This document shows, one piece after another, positions 56,787-64,000 of a stretch of DNA of 64,000 nucleotides (position 1 is its first letter; each line of letters begins with the position of its first letter). A program made the position numbers and the translations under genes. The notes under the pieces were generated by a model that ran no database searches, was not told the DNA's origin, and saw nothing but the letters and a program-made list of their open reading frames with translations. Location: positions 1 to 64,000 of the forward strand of contig NZ_BAGL01000081.1 of the NCBI RefSeq assembly GCF_000308875.1. Reading direction: 5' to 3'. The stretch is from Nocardia transvalensis NBRC 15921. GTDB lineage: Bacteria > Actinomycetota > Actinomycetes > Mycobacteriales > Mycobacteriaceae.

Positions 56787-57874
56787 CAGCGGCCACCCTT
56801 TCCGTGACAACGCGGCGCCGGATTCGTGTACAGCGGCTGGTTCACCGTCGGCAGATCCGTGATGGCGGCCGGCAGGTTCAGCTGCGGCGCGTCCTTCGTG
56901 CCCGGACCGGCCACGATGTCGATACCGCACAGATAGAACTGGAACCAGGAGCCGTAACTCGCGGCGCGGCCCAGCTTCTCCATCTTGATCGGCAGGTTGG
57001 TCAGTCCCTCGTTGACATCGTCCGAGCGGTCGTTGAGGGTCCCGGTCAGCTGGTTCAAACCGGCGATCGACCCCTGCAGGGTCGGCCGCGTGGGCACCAG
57101 CAGGTCGGCGGTGGCCGAGGCCAGGTTGCCCAGCGACTGGACGGCCGAGCCGATCGTGCCCCGCTCGGCGTTCAGCCCGCTGACCAGCGCCTCGGTATTG
57201 ATGATCAGATCGTTGAGCTGCCCGTCGCGCGAATTGATCGAATCCAGCACGGCATTCAGGTTCTTCACGATCTCGCCGATCACCGCGTCCTTGTCGGCGA
57301 TCTTGTTGGTCAGGCTCGCGGTATTCGAGACCAGATCCTTGATGGTCCCGGACTCGCCCTGGAACACCTGGATGATCTCGTACGACAGCTTGTTGACGTC
57401 CTCGGCGGACAGCGTCTGGAACAGCGGGCGGAAGCCGTTGAACAGCGTGGTCAGATTCAGCGCCGGCTTGGTCCGGTCGAGCGGGATCGTCCCGCCCTTG
57501 CTGAGTTTGCGGCCCTGCAGCCCGGTGCCCTGCTCCAGCGCGATATAGCGCTGGCCGACGAGGTTGCGGAAGCGGATGGTGGCGGTGGTCGAGGCCGGCA
57601 GCCAATCCCGGTCGGTCAGCTCGAATTTCACCTCGGCCTGGTTGTGGCCGACCACCGCGACCTTGGTCACCTTGCCGACGCGCACGCCGGCGATGCGCAC
57701 CTCGTCACCCGAGTTCAGCGATGTGACATCGCTGAAGCGGGCCTTGAATTCGGTGCCGCCGCCGGAGTAGTTGGCGATCGTGACGCCCAGCAGCGCCGTC
57801 GCGAGCAGCGTCACCACGATGAAGACGGCGAGCTTGGTCAGCGGCCCGCCCAGACCGCGTAAGGGCCCGCTCAT
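56786..57874 (-). CDS. mceB: Mce family protein MceB
   Basis: The 362-residue protein has an anchor helix (KLAVFIVVTLLATALLGVTI), the MlaD/MCE domain (about 38-115, DEVRIAGVRVGKVTKV), the helical domain and a conserved Cys in FYLCGIDIVAG. Start and stop overlap mceA and mceC. Confidence 0.92.
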   Translation of the reverse strand: MSGPLRGLGGPLTKLAVFIVVTLLATALLGVTIANYSGGGTEFKARFSDVTSLNSGDEVRIAGVRVGKVTKVAVVGHNQAEVKFELTDRDWLPASTTATIRFRNLVGQRYIALEQGTGLQGRKLSKGGTIPLDRTKPALNLTTLFNGFRPLFQTLSAEDVNKLSYEIIQVFQGESGTIKDLVSNTASLTNKIADKDAVIGEIVKNLNAVLDSINSRDGQLNDLIINTEALVSGLNAERGTIGSAVQSLGNLASATADLLVPTRPTLQGSIAGLNQLTGTLNDRSDDVNEGLTNLPIKMEKLGRAASYGSWFQFYLCGIDIVAGPGTKDAPQLNLPAAITDLPTVNQPLYTNPAPRCHGKGGR

Positions 57875-59217
57875 TTCACACTCACCTCGCTTCCGCGCAG
57901 TGCCGGCGCGCCGATCCGGGACACCCAGCTCGGCACCTGATCCGGCGTGACGCCGTTGGCCGCACCGTAGATCGCGCCCAGCGTCTGCTGTTCGGCCGGG
58001 GAACCCGTCATCGTCGGCGTCCCGGCTCCGTACACCGAGAACTGCGCCGGCGGCACGTGGCCGATGTTCTGATCACCCGGGTTGCGGCTGGGCGGCTGGT
58101 ACGAACCGTCGTTGCCCGAACCGGTCGGGTACTGGCCGGAATCGACGCCGTTCGGGTATTCGGGGAAGCACACCGGCGGACGCTGATCCAGCCAGCGCGG
58201 CTCGTCCTGGTTGGGCAGGTACTTGCCGCGCGTATTGGTGAGCGAGATCGACACCCGCGAACCGGGCGTGTCGGTGCCCTTGCCGAAGATGTCGTCGATG
58301 CGCGGCTTGAGCTGCGCGAAATTCTTGAACGTGCAGGCGAAGGTGGGCGAATAGGTGCCCAGCAGTTCCAGCGCGGTGCGCGAGTCCGCGGCGACGTCGA
58401 TGATGTTGTCGCGGTTGGCCACCAGGAAGTCGGCCGTCTGCGCCGAAGTGGGCGTCAGCACCGAATAGAGCGTGTCGAGCTGCGAACGCTTCTGCACGAC
58501 CGTGGCGTTGAGCGTGCGCAGGTTGTCGAAGGCGTCGACCAGCTGCGGCAGGGCGTCCGAATAGGTGTCGGCCACCGTGGCGAACTGCCGGATGTCGTCC
58601 TGCAGGGTCGGCATCACGCTGTTGATATCGCGGAAGATGCTGTCGAGCCGGTCGATGGTGTGGCCGAGCTCCTCGCCCTGTCCGCCGAGCGCCTGCGACA
58701 GCGCGCCGAGGGTGGAGGCCAGGTACTGCGGCGGAATCGCCTGCAGCAGCGGCAGCACCGTATCGAGCAGCTGGCTGACCTCGACCGCGTTACCGCTGGC
58801 GTCCTGCTGCAGGGTCATGCCGCCTTTCAGCGGCTGCCCGCTGGGCTGCTCGGGCCAGACCAGCTCCACGTAGCGCTCGCCGAACAGCGTCTTGGGCAGC
58901 AGCCGCGCGGTCACGTTGGACGGGATCACCTGGGCCTGATCCGGATTCAGCGCCAGGTGCAGCGTCACCTTGCCGCCGGTGGACTCGCTCGAGCGGACCT
59001 CGCCGACGGTGACGCCGCGGACCTTCACATCCGCGTTGCGCGTCAACGCGTTCCCGACGGTGTCGGTGATCAGGTCGACCTTCACGGTCTTGACCCACAC
59101 CTTGTTGTAGGCCGCGATCGTGGTCCCCAGGAACAGCGCCATCACCACGAAGAACAGCACTCCGAGGGTGCGGACCCGCACCTTCTCGGTGGAGCGCCAC
59201 AACTGCACCCCGTTCAT
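57871..59217 (-). CDS. mceA: Mce family protein MceA
   Basis: The 448-residue protein starts at the ATG at 59217 (MNGVQLWRSTEK), overlapping the yrbEB stop in ATGA. It has an anchor helix (about 17-37), the MlaD/MCE domain (about 42-125, ADVKVRGVTVGEVRSS) and the helical domain, then a long Pro/Gly/Asn-rich tail exposed outside. First of the six mce genes. Confidence 0.93.
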   Translation of the reverse strand: MNGVQLWRSTEKVRVRTLGVLFFVVMALFLGTTIAAYNKVWVKTVKVDLITDTVGNALTRNADVKVRGVTVGEVRSSESTGGKVTLHLALNPDQAQVIPSNVTARLLPKTLFGERYVELVWPEQPSGQPLKGGMTLQQDASGNAVEVSQLLDTVLPLLQAIPPQYLASTLGALSQALGGQGEELGHTIDRLDSIFRDINSVMPTLQDDIRQFATVADTYSDALPQLVDAFDNLRTLNATVVQKRSQLDTLYSVLTPTSAQTADFLVANRDNIIDVAADSRTALELLGTYSPTFACTFKNFAQLKPRIDDIFGKGTDTPGSRVSISLTNTRGKYLPNQDEPRWLDQRPPVCFPEYPNGVDSGQYPTGSGNDGSYQPPSRNPGDQNIGHVPPAQFSVYGAGTPTMTGSPAEQQTLGAIYGAANGVTPDQVPSWVSRIGAPALRGSEVSVK

Positions 59218-60080
59218 CCGGCCACCCGAACCGTCGTAGTCGTTCCCCAGATCGCCAGGGACAGGAAGAAATCGAGGATGTTGATCAGCACGATCGACGC
59301 GCGCACCGCGCGGCCCACGGCCACGCCGACGCCGGCCGGGCCACCGGTGGCGTTGAACCCGTAGTAGCAGTGGATCAAGATCACTACGAAGGCGAAGACC
59401 AGCACCTTGAGGAACGAATACAACACGTCCTCGGGTGGCAGGAACAAACTGAAATAGTGGTCGTACGATCCGCTGGATTGGCCGTTGAACCACACGCTGA
59501 TCTGCCGCGACGCCACGAAAGTGCCCAGCAGGCCGACGATGTAGAGCGGGATCACCGCGGTGAATCCGGCGATGACGCGGGTGGTCACCAGGAACGGCAC
59601 GCCCGGCACCGCCATCACCTCGAGCGCGTCGATCTCCTCGGAGATGCGCATCGCGCCCAGCTGGGCGGTGAAACCACAGCCGACCGTCGCCGACAGGGCC
59701 AGCGCCGCGACCAGCGGGGCCAGCTCGCGGGTGTTGATGTAGCCGGTGAGGAAGCCGGTCAGCACACCGCTGCCGAGCGCGTCGAGGGCCTTGAAGCCCT
59801 GCAGGCCGACGACCACACCCACCGAGGCCGACATCATGACGACCACGCCGATGGTGCCGCCGATGACGGCCAGGGCGCCGGAACCGAAGGTCACTTCGGC
59901 CAGCAGCCGCATGACCTCTTTGCGGTAGTGCACCAAGGTGCGCGGAATCCACGCGATCGCCTTGGAGTAGAACGACATCTGGTCGCCGGCGCGGTCGATG
60001 ACGTCGACCGGCCCGCGTAAGGCCTTACCGACCCGCCGCACACCTCTCACGAGGCTCGGGGAGCGCTGCGCGACGACCAT
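59214..60080 (-). CDS. yrbEB: YrbE/MlaE-type permease, second subunit
   Basis: The 288-residue integral membrane protein has five to six helices and the MlaE family string GTIGVVVMMSASVGVVVGLQ; SEEIDALEVMAVPGVPFLV is the conserved amphipathic segment that contacts the ATPase. With YrbEA it makes the transmembrane channel of the Mce importer. It overlaps yrbEA by one base and mceA by four. Confidence 0.93.
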   Translation of the reverse strand: MVVAQRSPSLVRGVRRVGKALRGPVDVIDRAGDQMSFYSKAIAWIPRTLVHYRKEVMRLLAEVTFGSGALAVIGGTIGVVVMMSASVGVVVGLQGFKALDALGSGVLTGFLTGYINTRELAPLVAALALSATVGCGFTAQLGAMRISEEIDALEVMAVPGVPFLVTTRVIAGFTAVIPLYIVGLLGTFVASRQISVWFNGQSSGSYDHYFSLFLPPEDVLYSFLKVLVFAFVVILIHCYYGFNATGGPAGVGVAVGRAVRASIVLINILDFFLSLAIWGTTTTVRVAG

Positions 60081-60874
60081 CAGGAGCCCTTGGCGGGGAC
60101 GACCTGCAGGTACACCAACGTCAGAACGAGATTGACGAAGAAGAGCACCAGGAAGGTGATCACCACGGACTGGTTCACCGCGTCACCCACTCCTTTCGGT
60201 CCCCCCTTCGGATGCAAACCCTTGTAGGCCGCGATGACACCGGCGATCAGGCCGAAGATGAGGGCCTTGATCTCGCCGATCCACAGGTCGGGCAGCTGGG
60301 CCAGCGCCGAGAACGAGGCCAGGTAGGACCCCGGGGTGCCGCCCTGCAGCAGCACGTTGAAGCCGTAGCCGCCGGCGATGCCGACCACCGAGACCAGACC
60401 GTTGAGGAGTACCGCGACCAGCATCATGCCGAGTACGCGCGGCACCACCAGCCGCTGCACCGGGTCGATGCCGAGCACCTCCATCGCGTCGATCTCCTCG
60501 CGGATGGTCCGCGAGCCCAGATCGGCCGCGACGGCCGAGCCCGCCGCGCCCGCGATGATCAACGCGGTCACGACGGGGGCGGCCTGCTGCACGGTTGCCA
60601 GCACACTGGTTGCGCCGGTGAACGACTCGGCACCGAGCTGCTTGATCAGTGAACCGGTCTGCAAAGCCACAACGGCGCCGAACGGGATTGCCACCAGCGC
60701 GGCGGGGAGGATCGAGACGCTCGCGATGAACCACGACTGCTCGATGAACTCACGCCACTGGAAAGGCCGGACGAACGTCTTGCGCGCAACACTGATGAGC
60801 AGCGCAAATATGTTGCCCGCCTGGGCAAAACCCGACTCGACCGAGGTGCGCAGCCGCGTCAGGGTTTGATTCAC
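60080..60874 (-). CDS. yrbEA: YrbE/MlaE-type permease, first subunit
   Basis: The 264-residue membrane protein belongs to the MlaE permease family. REEIDAMEVLGIDPVQRLVVP is the conserved ATPase-contacting segment (in the antisense-free minus reading), with GYGFNVLLQGGTPGSYLASF further on. It follows mkl by 11 bases and pairs with YrbEB. Confidence 0.93.
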   Translation of the reverse strand: MNQTLTRLRTSVESGFAQAGNIFALLISVARKTFVRPFQWREFIEQSWFIASVSILPAALVAIPFGAVVALQTGSLIKQLGAESFTGATSVLATVQQAAPVVTALIIAGAAGSAVAADLGSRTIREEIDAMEVLGIDPVQRLVVPRVLGMMLVAVLLNGLVSVVGIAGGYGFNVLLQGGTPGSYLASFSALAQLPDLWIGEIKALIFGLIAGVIAAYKGLHPKGGPKGVGDAVNQSVVITFLVLFFVNLVLTLVYLQVVPAKGS

Positions 60875-60885
60875 GATCGCGTATG

Positions 60886-61962
60886 TTACCCGTTGGTTGG
60901 GTTATGACGCACAGTGGTGTCGTACGCGCCGCCCTGATATTCCGGAGTGTTGCCGGTGTAGGCGGGCAGAACTTGTGTATCGCCGTTCTCGGCCAGGGAT
61001 TCCTGGATCGCCACCTGGGCCGCGTGCGGCAGGGTGTGCATGATCTCCAGGACCCGCTGACGACGGCGCTCGACGCCCTGACGGAAGGGCATCCCGGGCG
61101 TGGCCTTCATCTGCGGGATGATGCCCTCGATCTCGTCGGCGCCGTTGTCGAGGTGGCCGGCGTCGGCGAGCGCCTGCTCGCGCGCCATCTGCGCCTCGTC
61201 CTTCTCCTCCGACATACCGATCGGACCGACCATGCGGCCGTTGAGGAACTGCTTGACCACCGGCTCCTCCGAGGTCAGCAGCACCTCACGCGGGCCGAAC
61301 ATGACCAGCTGACGACGGAACAGCATGCCGATGTTGTCCGGCACGGTACGAGCCAGGTTGATGTTGTGCGTGACGATCAGGATCGTCGCGTCGATCTGCG
61401 CGTTGATGTCGATCAGCAGCTGCGACAGGTATGTGGTACGCACGGGATCCAGACCGGAGTCCGGCTCGTCCACGAGGATGATCTGCGGGTCCAGCACCAG
61501 GGCGCGGGCCAGGCCGGCGCGCTTGCGCATACCACCCGAGATCTCGCCCGGCAGTTTGCCTTCCGCACCGAGCAGACCGGTCAGCTCGAGCTTCTCCATG
61601 ACGATCTTCTTGATCTCGGATTCGCTCTTCTTGGTGTGCTCGCGCAGCGGGAAGGCCACGTTGTCGAACAGGTTCATCGACCCGAACAGCGCGCCGTCCT
61701 GAAACAGAACGCCGAACAACTTACGGATCTCGTAGAGCTCCTTGTTCGAGCACGTCGTGATATCCGTGCCGTCGATGAAGATCGAGCCGCGCTCGGGGCG
61801 CAGCAGGCCGATCAACGACTTCAGGAAGACCGACTTACCGGTACCGGAGGGGCCGAGCAGCGCGCTGACTTCCCCCGGTGGCAGCGTCAGCGTGACGTCC
61901 TGCCAAATCCGCTGCGAACCGAAAGACTTGGTGACCCCTTCGGTCCTGACCTCGACGCCCAC
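60886..61962 (-). CDS. mkl: Mce system ABC ATPase (Mkl/MceG)
   Basis: The 358-residue ATPase powers Mce lipid import. Walker A GPSGTGKSV, Q-loop FQDGALFGS, signature SGGMRKRAGLARAL, Walker B IILVDEPDSGLDP and switch His in IVTHNINLA are intact; a C-terminal extension of about 100 residues (MSEEKDEAQMAREQALADAG) is typical of MceG. The GTG at 61962 is chosen because GGAGG stands five bases before it. A longer start at 62064 (MRYSD) resembles an annotated mycobacterial N-terminus. It is first in the Mce operon. Confidence 0.92.
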   Translation of the reverse strand: MGVEVRTEGVTKSFGSQRIWQDVTLTLPPGEVSALLGPSGTGKSVFLKSLIGLLRPERGSIFIDGTDITTCSNKELYEIRKLFGVLFQDGALFGSMNLFDNVAFPLREHTKKSESEIKKIVMEKLELTGLLGAEGKLPGEISGGMRKRAGLARALVLDPQIILVDEPDSGLDPVRTTYLSQLLIDINAQIDATILIVTHNINLARTVPDNIGMLFRRQLVMFGPREVLLTSEEPVVKQFLNGRMVGPIGMSEEKDEAQMAREQALADAGHLDNGADEIEGIIPQMKATPGMPFRQGVERRRQRVLEIMHTLPHAAQVAIQESLAENGDTQVLPAYTGNTPEYQGGAYDTTVRHNPTNG

Positions 61963-62004
61963 GCCAACCTCCACGAATTCTTCTGACGAGCGCCCACGTG
62001 GACA

Positions 62005-62032
62005 CGTCACAGCTATTCGGCGCGATGTGACG
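62005..62032. promoter_or_regulatory. inverted repeat before mkl
   Basis: CGTCACA and TGTGACG are separated by 14 bases, 43-70 bases before the mkl GTG. It may be an operator for the Mce operon. Similar TGTGAC half-sites flank the gaps at 26027 and 28798. Confidence 0.4.
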
Positions 62033-62155
62033 CGGCGCACTGGGGTGCGGTCACTGTATCGCATGCCGCTTGTCTCGGACACCCTACCTGACTCACCGGT
62101 AGAAACTTTGTCGCATAACACCACGCGACCGGGCCGGGTGTGCCGAAACGCCGAA

Positions 62156-62186
62156 GCGGGCGGCCCCGTGAGGGAACCGCCCGCTC
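62156..62186 (-). terminator. terminator of rplJ-rplL
   Basis: AGCGGGCGG and its reverse complement CCGCCCGCT enclose a 13-base loop, 19 bases after the rplL stop; the minus strand continues TCGGCGTTTCGG. It separates the ribosomal stalk operon from mkl. Confidence 0.75.
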
Positions 62187-62204
62187 CGGACAGACGCGAC
62201 CGTC

Positions 62205-62588
62205 TTACTTGACGGACACCTTGGCGCCGGCCTCTTCCAGCTTGGCCTTGGCGGCGTCGGCAGCGTCCTTGGCGACCTTCTCCAGGATCGGCTTCGGGGC
62301 GCTCTCGACCAGATCCTTGGCCTCCTTCAGGCCCAGGCCGGACACGATCTCGCGCACGACCTTGATGACCTGGATCTTCTTGTCGCCCGCGCCCTCGAGG
62401 ACGACGTCGAACTCGTCCTGCTCGGCCTCGGCCTCGGCCGGGGCGGCACCCGCGGCGCCGACAGCGGCGACGGCGACCGGAGCGGCCGCGGTGACCTCGA
62501 ACTTCTCCTCGAACTTCTTGACGAAGTCCGACAGCTCGAGCAGGGTCATGCCGCCGATGGTCTCGAGCAGCTCGTCAACGTTGGCCAT
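62205..62588 (-). CDS. rplL: 50S ribosomal protein L7/L12
   Basis: The 127-residue acidic stalk protein recruits GTPase factors. The N-terminal dimer domain (LLETIGGMTLLELSDFVKKF), the Ala/Pro/Gly hinge and the C-terminal domain (FDVVLEGAGDKKIQVIKVVR) are all present. A ribosome site AAAGGAAG precedes the ATG. It is downstream of rplJ by 42 bases. Confidence 0.98.
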   Translation of the reverse strand: MANVDELLETIGGMTLLELSDFVKKFEEKFEVTAAAPVAVAAVGAAGAAPAEAEAEQDEFDVVLEGAGDKKIQVIKVVREIVSGLGLKEAKDLVESAPKPILEKVAKDAADAAKAKLEEAGAKVSVK

Positions 62589-62630
62589 GATGGCTTCCTT
62601 TCGGTAGATGTCTTGTGTTGGGGTAATGGC

Positions 62631-63182
62631 TTATTCGGCATCGGCGGCCGGGGCGGCTTCGCCACCCTCGGCGCGCTTCTTGTCCTCGAGCGCGGCGAAC
62701 AGGCGAACCACCTGGCCGGCCGGCGCGGCGAACAGGCCGGCCGCCTTGGTCAGGTTGCCCTTCATGGCGCCCGCCAGCTTGGACAGCAGCACCTCGCGGG
62801 ACTCCAGGTCCGCGATGCGCTCGACCTCGGACACGGACAGCGGCGCGCCGTCCATGTAGCCGCCCTTGATGACGAGGGCCTTGTTCTCCTTGGCGAAGGT
62901 CTTCAGCGCCTTCGCTGCCTCGACCGGCTCACCGCTGATGAAGGTGATGGCGGTCGGACCGACGAACAAGTCATCCAGGCCTTCCACGCCCGCCTCGGCG
63001 GCGGCACGCTTGACCAGGGTGTTCTTGGCGACGGTATAGGTGGCATCAGCGCCCAGCGCCCGGCGCAGCTCGGTGAGCTTGCCGACCGACAGACCACGGT
63101 ATTCCGTGATCACGGTGGCAGTGGAGTCCTTGAACCGCTCGGTGATCTGGTCGACCTGCGTGTGCTTCCACTGAATTGCCAT
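62631..63182 (-). CDS. rplJ: 50S ribosomal protein L10
   Basis: The 183-residue protein anchors L7/L12 dimers to 23S rRNA. It starts MAIQWKHTQVDQITERFKDS and carries the L10 core STATVITEYRGLSV and KNTLVKRAA. A GAGAGGAGG ribosome site precedes the ATG. Its long structured leader suggests the usual feedback control by the L10-L12 complex. Confidence 0.97.
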   Translation of the reverse strand: MAIQWKHTQVDQITERFKDSTATVITEYRGLSVGKLTELRRALGADATYTVAKNTLVKRAAAEAGVEGLDDLFVGPTAITFISGEPVEAAKALKTFAKENKALVIKGGYMDGAPLSVSEVERIADLESREVLLSKLAGAMKGNLTKAAGLFAAPAGQVVRLFAALEDKKRAEGGEAAPAADAE

Positions 63183-63451
63183 ACTCGCCTCCTCTCTGGA
63201 TGGTCGGTTCCGTATGAACTACCGACGTCCGCAGGAGTCGCCCCGGCGACAAAGCTGACGCCCCGGACGCAGAGCGTTCCGGGGCGCACAAGAAATGGGC
63301 ACGAGCGAACTCGCGCGTATTTCCCTACCTCGGTCCTCCCTGCGTGGGCCGCCGGCAATATCGCCGGACCTTCGACTGCCCGAGGGCAGCGACCAACGGT
63401 CTTCGGTAGAACGATGGGGGTGATCGCCGAACTGGCCGACGACCGTATTAC
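63183..63451 (-). promoter_or_regulatory. rplJ leader, probable L10 autoregulatory region
   Basis: About 265 bases of mRNA lie between the predicted promoter and rplJ without a gene. On the minus strand it contains GGAGGACCGAGGTAGGGA, which recalls actinobacterial L10 leaders, and a 9-bp stem CGCCCCGGA/TCCGGGGCG at 63259-63286. Repression by L10-L12 binding is the family rule and is inferred here. Confidence 0.65.
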
Positions 63452-63481
63452 AGAATAGCGGAACCCCGGCCCATCTGCCAA
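63452..63481 (-). promoter_or_regulatory. rplJ-rplL promoter
   Basis: Read on the minus strand: TTGGCA (63476-63481), an 18-base spacer and TATTCT (63452-63457), a good sigma-70-type promoter about 270 bases before rplJ. Confidence 0.7.
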
Positions 63482-63522
63482 AACGGGTCCCGCGCCCACC
63501 GCGGCCTCCGCTCGACCACGCA

Positions 63523-63584
63523 TTTCCCGGCACGCTTTTGGCCGGGATCCACACGGGAGATTCCGGCCAAAAGCGTGCCGGAAA
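63523..63584. repeat. inverted pair of dispersed repeats
   Basis: CCCGGCACGCTTTTGGCCGG and TTCCGGCCAAAAGCGTGCCG face each other across about 12 bases, the same element as at 34079-34145. It sits between the rplA terminator and the rplJ promoter. Confidence 0.9.
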
Positions 63585-63604
63585 CGAGGGGGCGGGCGGA
63601 AACC

Positions 63605-63640
63605 CGAAGGGCCGGCACCCGATCGGGTACCGGCCCTTCG
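63605..63640 (-). terminator. terminator of rplA
   Basis: CGAAGGGCCGG and its reverse complement CCGGCCCTTCG enclose an inner stem ACCCGATCGGGT, a long hairpin 16 bases after the rplA stop, followed on the minus strand by GGTTTCC. Confidence 0.85.
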
Positions 63641-63656
63641 AAACCTGTTGCGCTAC

Positions 63657-64000
63657 TTACGCATCCTCTTCGGTGAGGTTGCGGGTGCGGTTCGGGTCCA
63701 CCGGGATGCCCGGTCCGGTGTTCGTCGAAATCGTCACCTTCTTGACGTAGCGGCCCTTCGCGGTCGAGGGCTTGAGGCGCAGGATCTCCTCGAGGGCGGC
63801 GCCGTAGTTCTCCACCAGGTTCTTGTCGTCGAAGGAGGCCTTGCCGATCACGAAGTGAAGGTTGGCCTGCTTGTCGACGCGGAAGTTGATCTTGCCGCCC
63901 TTGATCTCGTTGACGGCCTTCACCACATCGGTGGTGACGGTGCCCGTCTTCGGGTTCGGCATGAGGCCGCGGGGGCCCAGCACGCGCGCGATGCGGCCGA
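63657..64000 (-). CDS. rplA: 50S ribosomal protein L1, C-terminal part
   Basis: The last 114 codons of L1 are in the window; the gene runs off the right edge. GRIARVLGPRGLMPNPKTG is the L1 signature, and the protein ends TRNLTEEDA. L1 forms the mobile stalk that ejects tRNA. Stop codon TAA at 63657-63659. Confidence 0.97.
   Translation of the reverse strand, partial: GRIARVLGPRGLMPNPKTGTVTTDVVKAVNEIKGGKINFRVDKQANLHFVIGKASFDDKNLVENYGAALEEILRLKPSTAKGRYVKKVTISTNTGPGIPVDPNRTRNLTEEDA

Overview
The window is a continuous piece of a high-GC (about 70 percent) actinobacterial chromosome. It looks like Nocardia or a very close relative in the Mycobacteriales. The support is the RpoB/RpoC sequence type, the order rplA-rplJ-rplL-mkl ... 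rpoB-rpoC ... rpsL-rpsG-fusA-tuf known from mycobacteria, a full YrbE/Mce lipid-uptake locus, an EspC-like type VII protein, DUF3558 lipoproteins and many GTG starts. The core genes are all on the minus strand, so the housekeeping block reads from right to left.

Layout: 1-3.0 kb holds an AlkD-like DNA glycosylase, a glutamate-racemase-like protein, an 18-bp tandem array with a perfect palindrome, and a ferredoxin-reductase-type flavoprotein behind a KstR-like operator. 3.2-7.1 kb holds an SPW membrane protein with a TetR regulator, a secreted lipase and a heptad-repeat protein. 7.2-11.7 kb is tuf, fusA, rpsG, rpsL. 12-15 kb holds two DUF3558 lipoproteins and hpd with a divergent Lrp regulator. 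15.0-21.0 kb is a six-gene minus-strand group (8-oxoguanine-deaminase-like amidohydrolase, ABC ATPase, permease, lipoprotein receptor, 2OG-Fe(II) oxygenase, GntR regulator), probably an uptake and catabolism unit for an oxidised nucleobase-like compound. 21-24.3 kb holds an AlkZ-like glycosylase, a phosphotransferase and a quinone reductase. 24.4-26.9 kb holds an EspC-like protein overlapping a lytic transglycosylase, then an acyl-ACP thioesterase. 27-42 kb is an accessory stretch with FprB, SixA, MerR, extradiol dioxygenase, GTP cyclohydrolase II with MarR, pirin, an MmyB-type regulator with an aldo/keto reductase, a thioesterase behind a second KstR-like site, TetR with a flavin monooxygenase, a phosphodiesterase, a CGNR regulator and an EamA transporter.

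42.4-49.9 kb is rpoC and rpoB. 50.4-62.0 kb is one tightly overlapping operon: mkl (mceG), yrbEA, yrbEB, mceA-mceF and two Mce-associated membrane proteins. It forms a complete ATPase, permease and substrate-capturing complex placed between the ribosomal stalk genes and rpoB. 62.2-64.0 kb is rplL, rplJ with a long leader, and the 3' part of rplA.

Most accessory enzymes sit back to back with a regulator, and palindromes lie in the shared gaps. Dispersed GGCACGCTTTTGGCC-type repeats and several short tandem arrays fill the intergenic DNA. No tRNA, rRNA, insertion sequence, prophage or CRISPR array was seen.
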